Source: JAFGTX01 sp942492225
GTDB taxonomy: Bacteria; Bacillota; Clostridia; Peptostreptococcales; Acidaminobacteraceae
Length of the DNA stretch: 10,000 nucleotides
Assembly: GCA_942492225.1 (NCBI GenBank)
Contig: CALODS010000057.1
Coordinates: forward strand, 1 to 10,000
Direction: 5' to 3'
Of this stretch, positions 6,580 to 10,000 are shown in pieces; position 1 is the stretch's first letter, and the number at the start of each line of letters is the position of its first letter. The position numbers and the translations under genes were made by a program. Below the pieces are notes generated by a model. That model made no database searches. It worked only from the letters and a program-made list of their open reading frames with translations, and had not been told where the DNA came from.

Positions 6580-6997
6580 CAAAAAATCCCCAAAATCCAC
6601 TCTCAATCTCTTGATGATTTTTTGATTGTGAAGGGTGCCAAAGGTAGGTAGTTGCAATTTTGCTATTTAATGCATTGTAGACATGTTCGCTTAATGGAAG
6701 GTGAACTAAATTATATTGCAAAATTGTAATTTTACTTCTTACGTAAAGATTATCTGCAACGCCCTCAACTGCATCAAGTTGTTTATCCAGAACCTCTACG
6801 GGAATTTCCCATAATTCACCAGCTACAATCGTACCAGGACGACATTGTGTGACAGCAGGGTATGGTCCTGGTGCAATCATTTTGTAATCAGGCGTACTAT
6901 ATGCTGTCCCTAAATAACGATGTTCTTTGATGATATGATGACGGCCACCGCCTTGTTTAAGAGTGCCATAAATAAAGACTAAATCATAATCATTCAC
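6575..6997 (-). CDS. Gamma-glutamylcyclotransferase-like (AIG2 superfamily) protein
   Basis: The 140-aa protein has the family's N-terminal YGTL motif (10-13), a core containing GELWEIPVEVLDKQLDAVEGV (60-80) and a following LYVR. E78 in DAVEGV is the likely general-acid/base glutamate. Family enzymes convert gamma-glutamyl compounds to 5-oxoproline; the substrate here is unknown. Length fits the family (about 110-190 aa). The start is GTG at 6997, overlapping the stop of the 93-aa gene by 4 bases (GTGA), which implies coupled translation; no good AGGAG is present. The last TTT codons lead into the promoter of the LemA-like gene. The protein is probably cytoplasmic. Confidence 0.8.
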   Translation of the reverse strand: MNDYDLVFIYGTLKQGGGRHHIIKEHRYLGTAYSTPDYKMIAPGPYPAVTQCRPGTIVAGELWEIPVEVLDKQLDAVEGVADNLYVRSKITILQYNLVHLPLSEHVYNALNSKIATTYLWHPSQSKNHQEIESGFWGFFV

Positions 6998-7275
6998 ACT
7001 TCTACCAACTTTCCATTAAATTTTTCACAAGCATTTTTCAACATTTCACAAATACACTTATAATAATTTGAACCTTTTGTGCCTACGTAAATAGAAAATA
7101 ATTTATAATACCCACTTTTGTCATGAATACCTGCGAGTACAAGTGTATTGTCCGATCGGTAAGGTATTCCTATGATAGCAAATCTTCCTTGAGTCTTAAC
7201 AGTGAGATAAGGACCAAATCGTTGAAATTTGCCCATCAATCTTCTATCAATATCTTCTTGTATTACATATTCCAT
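6994..7275 (-). CDS. Unknown 93-aa protein
   Basis: No family is recognised. The sequence alternates in a beta-like way (YLTVKTQGRFAIIGIPYRSDN) and ends with a helix-like part (YYKCICEMLKNACEKFNG). There is no TM segment. The ATG at 7275 has AAGGAT 5 bases upstream, which begins directly after the U-tract of the clpX terminator. It overlaps the cyclotransferase-like gene by 4 bases and was probably translated with it. Confidence 0.75.
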   Translation of the reverse strand: MEYVIQEDIDRRLMGKFQRFGPYLTVKTQGRFAIIGIPYRSDNTLVLAGIHDKSGYYKLFSIYVGTKGSNYYKCICEMLKNACEKFNGKLVEV

Positions 7276-7286
7276 TTTATATCCTT

Positions 7287-7318
7287 AAAAAAAAATGGGG
7301 ACTCTCGTCCCCATTTTT
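7287..7318 (-). terminator. Intrinsic terminator after clpX
   Basis: The stem is AAAAATGGGGAC (7307-7318 read on the minus strand) pairing with GTCCCCATTTTT (7291-7302), with a 4-base loop. In the clpX transcript it is followed by a run of nine U (7287-7295). The A-tract on the other side means it could also stop plus-strand transcription. It sits 10 bases after the clpX stop and ends at the ribosome site of the next gene. Confidence 0.92.
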
Positions 7319-7328
7319 ACTTTATTTT

Positions 7329-8627
7329 CTATGCTGCCTTTTCATCTTCACGAAAAAGATCAACTTTGCCTCGAACAATATCTTTTGTTACAACAAAAGT
7401 TTGATTCGGTTTTTGTTCTGGGAGATCAAACATAATTGAGTTCATAATCTCTTCCACAACACTACGTAACGCTCTCGCTCCAGTTCCTTTGATGAAAGCA
7501 ATTTCAGCAATCTCTCGAATAGCAGCATCTTCAAATTCTAATTTCTGTTTATCAAATTGAAAGAGTTTTTGATACTGCTTTAAAAGAGCATTCTTAGGCT
7601 CTGTTAACACCTGTACTAAATCATCAATTGATAGTTTATTCAATGATGACACAACTGGTAAACGACCAACAAATTCAGGAATCAAACCATATTCAATTAA
7701 ATCATCATCAGTAACTTGTGAAAGAATTTCAGCTTTTTCATCATCACTAATTTCATCATTAGATGCTCCAAAACCAAGAGATCTTTTCCCAATACGACGA
7801 GAAATAATCTCATCAAGACCAGAAAAAGCACCACCACATATGAAAAGAATTTCACTTGTGTCTATTTGAAGATATTTCTGTTCAGGATGTTTACGTCCAC
7901 CTTGTGGTGGAATGTTAGCAACAGTTCCTTCCAACATCTTTAACAATGCTTGCTGTACACCTTCACCCGAAACATCTCTGGTGATACTTACATTACGACT
8001 AGTGCGTCCAATTTTATCAATTTCATCGATGTAAATAATACCTCTTGATGCATGAGCAAGATCATCATCAGCATTACGAATCAGTTTAAGTAAAACATTT
8101 TCAACATCTTCACCCACATAACCAGCCTCGGTCAACGTAGTAGCATCTGCAATAGCGAATGGGACATTTAAAAATTCGGCAAGAGATCTAGCAAGCAATG
8201 TTTTTCCACAACCAGTAGGACCGATCATCAGAACATTTGATTTTTCAATTTCAACATCATGTAAAGCATCAGCTTCAATACCAGTTGATTCTTTCACTTT
8301 ACTTTTTAAATCATCAACTGCACCACAAGCAAGACGCTTATAGTGGTTTACTACAGCAACAGAAAGAGAACGTTTAACAGACTCTTGTCCAATTGCATAC
8401 TTATCAAGGTGAGTAAAAACTTCTCGTGGTGTAGGAATTTTCGACATAAATTGACGAGATTCTCTTTTTACCATTGATTGTTCATATTCTGCTACAATAG
8501 CATTTGCTCCTTCAACACATGTAGGACAAATATAAACAATAGTATCACCAGCTTTTCCTTCAACTAAAGGACCAACCTCATTTGCAGGATGTCCACAGAA
8601 GTTGCATTTAGTATTTTTTTTCGCCAT
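7329..8627 (-). CDS. clpX: ATP-dependent unfoldase ClpX
   Basis: ClpX is the AAA+ ring that unfolds tagged proteins and feeds them to ClpP. The 432-aa protein is complete. It has the C4 zinc finger (C8, C11, C34, C37), Walker A GPTGCGKT (136-143), pore loop GYVG (169-172), Walker B IIYIDEID (197-204), RKH loop (245-247), an LGF loop (284-286, the ClpP-docking IGF position) and sensor-2 region GTGARALR (381-388). Compared with E. coli ClpX as I remember it, about 18 extra residues lie between the NHYKRL helix and Walker A (about 103-127). The start is ATG 8627 rather than an upstream in-frame codon at 8681, because AGGAG (8635-8639) is 7 bases away and the zinc finger follows at once. It has its own promoter and terminator, so it forms a single-gene unit. 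No clpP is visible; host ClpP is the likely partner. Confidence 0.96.
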   Translation of the reverse strand: MAKKNTKCNFCGHPANEVGPLVEGKAGDTIVYICPTCVEGANAIVAEYEQSMVKRESRQFMSKIPTPREVFTHLDKYAIGQESVKRSLSVAVVNHYKRLACGAVDDLKSKVKESTGIEADALHDVEIEKSNVLMIGPTGCGKTLLARSLAEFLNVPFAIADATTLTEAGYVGEDVENVLLKLIRNADDDLAHASRGIIYIDEIDKIGRTSRNVSITRDVSGEGVQQALLKMLEGTVANIPPQGGRKHPEQKYLQIDTSEILFICGGAFSGLDEIISRRIGKRSLGFGASNDEISDDEKAEILSQVTDDDLIEYGLIPEFVGRLPVVSSLNKLSIDDLVQVLTEPKNALLKQYQKLFQFDKQKLEFEDAAIREIAEIAFIKGTGARALRSVVEEIMNSIMFDLPEQKPNQTFVVTKDIVRGKVDLFREDEKAA

Positions 8628-8634
8628 ATTTTTT

Positions 8635-8639
8635 CTCCT
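8635..8639 (-). promoter_or_regulatory. Ribosome binding site of clpX
   Basis: TAGGAG followed by AAAAAAT and ATG on the minus strand. It rules out the longer frame starting at 8681, which would put the start upstream of this site and over the promoter. Confidence 0.85.
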
Positions 8640-8669
8640 AGTACAAAATTGGCAGACCGCAATGCCCCC

Positions 8670-8698
8670 ATTATACTGCAAGCCGAGGAAAATTAAAA
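8670..8698 (-). promoter_or_regulatory. Sigma70-like promoter before clpX
   Basis: A perfect TATAAT at 8670-8675 lies 43 bases from the clpX start, with TTTTAA (8693-8698) 17 bases upstream as a weak -35. It shares TTGC-A/G-GTATAATG with the promoter at 6551. It lies in the 88-base gap between the M50 stop and clpX. Confidence 0.6.
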
Positions 8699-8715
8699 GT
8701 CAATTTCCCGACATT

Positions 8716-9585
8716 TTAGACAGAATCTGCCAAGTTTTGAAAATCGTAACCCTTTGCTATCAATAGCTCTACGACGCAATGTTGCAAGGTTCGGTCATGA
8801 AGTGTCAGCACACAATAGGTGCAATCCATAGGTAGTACATTGCCTTCTCTTCTACCTTCCGATAATTCTTCAAGTTTATCGGCTATTTCCACAGCCTTAA
8901 CTTTTCTACTCATATTAAGTTCAAACTGAGCTACACAAAATATAAAAATTGATACTAATGGTAATGTGATAGGATTATTAGAATATAATAAAGTGCCAAC
9001 AAGTGATAATATACACAACACTTGTCCAATACGTGCTGCAATTCTTGTAGATTCTAAGTAATCAATATTAAATATCATTAAACTATATTTAAATAATCTT
9101 CCTCCATCCATTGGAAATGCAGGTATTATATTGAATAAAAACATTAACATATTAAAAATAAATATAAAAAATAAGTAAGGTGAAGGATAAATTTCAAATG
9201 CTATTAAGGCAATAATTGACAAAATAAAAGAAACAAATAAACCTCCTAAGACTACAGGAATGCCAATATCTGCTCTTTCGTCTGGATCTAACTGTACTTC
9301 TGCGGCGCCACCAATTGGCAATAATGTGATACAACCTGTTTCTAAATTATAATATCTTGCAACAAAGATATGACCATATTCATGTAATATTACAGATAGA
9401 AAAATAAGTACTAATTGTATGTTTAATTCAGCAGATTGTGTAGCGAGAAAATAAAATGCTGCTATTGTAAAACTCCAATGAAAATAAATTGGTGCTTTAA
9501 AATAAGTTCCTACGTGAATTGTGAAACTATTTATAAATGTTGTGAGCCAGACCAGAGACTTTTTGCCGATTTGTTCTATATTCAT
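8716..9585 (-). CDS. M50 (site-2 protease type) intramembrane zinc metalloprotease
   Basis: The 289-aa multi-pass membrane protein carries the HExxH motif as HEYGH (68-72) and the third-ligand motif NIIPAFPMDGG (152-162, the NPxxDG-type motif). An LLPIGGAAEV segment (88-97) lies between them. Hydrophobic segments lie around 33-50, 56-75, 108-132, 136-156 and 187-220. Site-2 proteases cut TM segments of substrates inside the membrane, often regulators. No PDZ or CBS domain is present. The C-terminal 65 residues are soluble and unrecognised, with a DCTYC pair (254-258). The ATG at 9585 lies 59 bases inside the upstream glycosyltransferase gene, and its ribosome site (GGGAG, about 10 bases away) is weak, so the start is less certain than the core. 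Confidence 0.88.
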   Translation of the reverse strand: MNIEQIGKKSLVWLTTFINSFTIHVGTYFKAPIYFHWSFTIAAFYFLATQSAELNIQLVLIFLSVILHEYGHIFVARYYNLETGCITLLPIGGAAEVQLDPDERADIGIPVVLGGLFVSFILSIIALIAFEIYPSPYLFFIFIFNMLMFLFNIIPAFPMDGGRLFKYSLMIFNIDYLESTRIAARIGQVLCILSLVGTLLYSNNPITLPLVSIFIFCVAQFELNMSRKVKAVEIADKLEELSEGRREGNVLPMDCTYCVLTLHDRTLQHCVVELLIAKGYDFQNLADSV

Positions 9586-10000
9586 CTAAAAAATGCTCCC
9601 ACTTGCTTTTCAAGTACTTATGGTTTTGATCAAAAGAAGTTTTAATGTCTCTACCCTCCTTTTTAACTTGCTTAGCAGTTTTATTGCCTGCATGTATTAC
9701 ATAATCTAAAGCCAAAGAATATATACGTTTGCCATTTTGTAATAATCTCAATGAAAAATCAGAATCTTCACAATATGCAAATGTAAGGTTCTCTTCATCA
9801 AACAAACCATATTCTTCATAAATGACTCTAGGAATACAAGCACACCAGCCACAAATGTAATCAATATCCCAACCATAGTTAGCATTTAGTCCTTTAAAAT
9901 CACTATTAAGAATAGCTCCACAATAACCCACTTCACCGCAATCAGGGTTTTCATCGAAAATAGATAACATAGCTTGACACCATAAAGGTGAAACAATTTT
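9527..10000 (-). CDS. GT2-type glycosyltransferase, C-terminal part (5' end outside window)
   Basis: The frame is open to the window edge: ten more codons (KIVSPLWCQA) lie before the first internal ATG at 9970, so the real start is upstream. The visible 157 residues fit the acceptor half of a GT-A fold family-2 transferase: IDYICGWCACIPR, then YGLFDEENLTFAYCEDSDFS with the ED catalytic-base pair, then RLLQNGKRIYSL and VIHAGNKT. The nucleotide-sugar site and DXD motif lie outside. In phages such enzymes modify DNA or structural proteins, in hosts surface sugars; the target here is unknown. Its end overlaps the M50 gene by 59 bases, an unusually long overlap. Confidence 0.82.
   Translation of the reverse strand, partial: KIVSPLWCQAMLSIFDENPDCGEVGYCGAILNSDFKGLNANYGWDIDYICGWCACIPRVIYEEYGLFDEENLTFAYCEDSDFSLRLLQNGKRIYSLALDYVIHAGNKTAKQVKKEGRDIKTSFDQNHKYLKSKWEHFLDEYRTNRQKVSGLAHNIYK

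Noticed and set aside
8628..8681. Longer clpX reading frame starting at 8681
   Set aside because: It would run across the -10 region and the AGGAG site. The conserved ClpX zinc finger begins right after the ATG at 8627.
8686..8707. Weak AT-rich hairpin between the M50 and clpX genes as a terminator
   Set aside because: The stem is imperfect and almost all A/T, with no U-run after it on the minus strand.
1..10000. Bacterial chromosome origin because clpX is present
   Set aside because: There is no clpP, tig or lon neighbour and no metabolic or ribosomal genes. The neighbours are phage-type families. Not fully excluded for the right-hand 2.7 kb alone.
1..10000. tRNA genes, CRISPR arrays, insertion sequences
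   Set aside because: No cloverleaf-like segments, regularly spaced repeats or transposase-like proteins were seen on either strand by eye.

Overview
The window looks like part of a large, AT-rich tailed-phage genome (probably a myovirus) recovered by long-read sequencing. All intact genes lie on the minus strand and are short and tightly packed, often with stop/start overlaps. Several belong to families I recognise from large phages: an RNA ligase, a LemA-like membrane-anchored protein, a small protein starting MGCW, and a membrane protein with an EYHTGW segment. TAA, TAG and TGA all act as stops next to AGGAG-type ribosome binding sites, so the genetic code is standard. I see no bacterial housekeeping operon, tRNA, rRNA, CRISPR array or insertion sequence.

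Read in the direction of transcription (right to left), the right part holds the end of a GT2-type glycosyltransferase (9527 to the window edge), an M50 intramembrane metalloprotease (8716-9585), a sigma70-like promoter, a complete ClpX (7329-8627) with a strong terminator, then a 93-aa unknown gene coupled to a gamma-glutamylcyclotransferase-like gene. After a second, similar promoter comes a compact run: LemA-like protein, 111-aa unknown, 133-aa unknown, 185-aa MGCW protein, a small gene that looks frameshifted (4394-4565), a 367-aa three-TM membrane protein, an 80-aa protein, and an RNA ligase cut off in mid-domain near 2670.

The left 2.67 kb has no intact gene. It is a degraded inverted copy of 2687-6443: going left from the hinge at 2666-2686 one meets, on the plus strand, broken versions of ligase, 80-aa, 367-aa, small, 185-aa, 133-aa, 111-aa and LemA-like genes in mirror order. 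A 20-base perfect inverted repeat (2646-2665 / 2687-2706) flanks a 21-base asymmetric hinge inside the ligase gene. The left copy is about 1.1 kb shorter than its template and every gene in it is frameshifted. The simplest reading is a fold-back (template then complement) long-read artefact that stayed unpolished. A genuine decayed inverted duplication is the alternative.

The most interesting biology is the ClpX and M50 protease side by side. These two protease types act one after the other in bacterial regulated intramembrane proteolysis. ClpX keeps its zinc finger, ATPase motifs and an LGF loop of the ClpP-docking type, but no ClpP gene is visible, so it could work with the host's ClpP.
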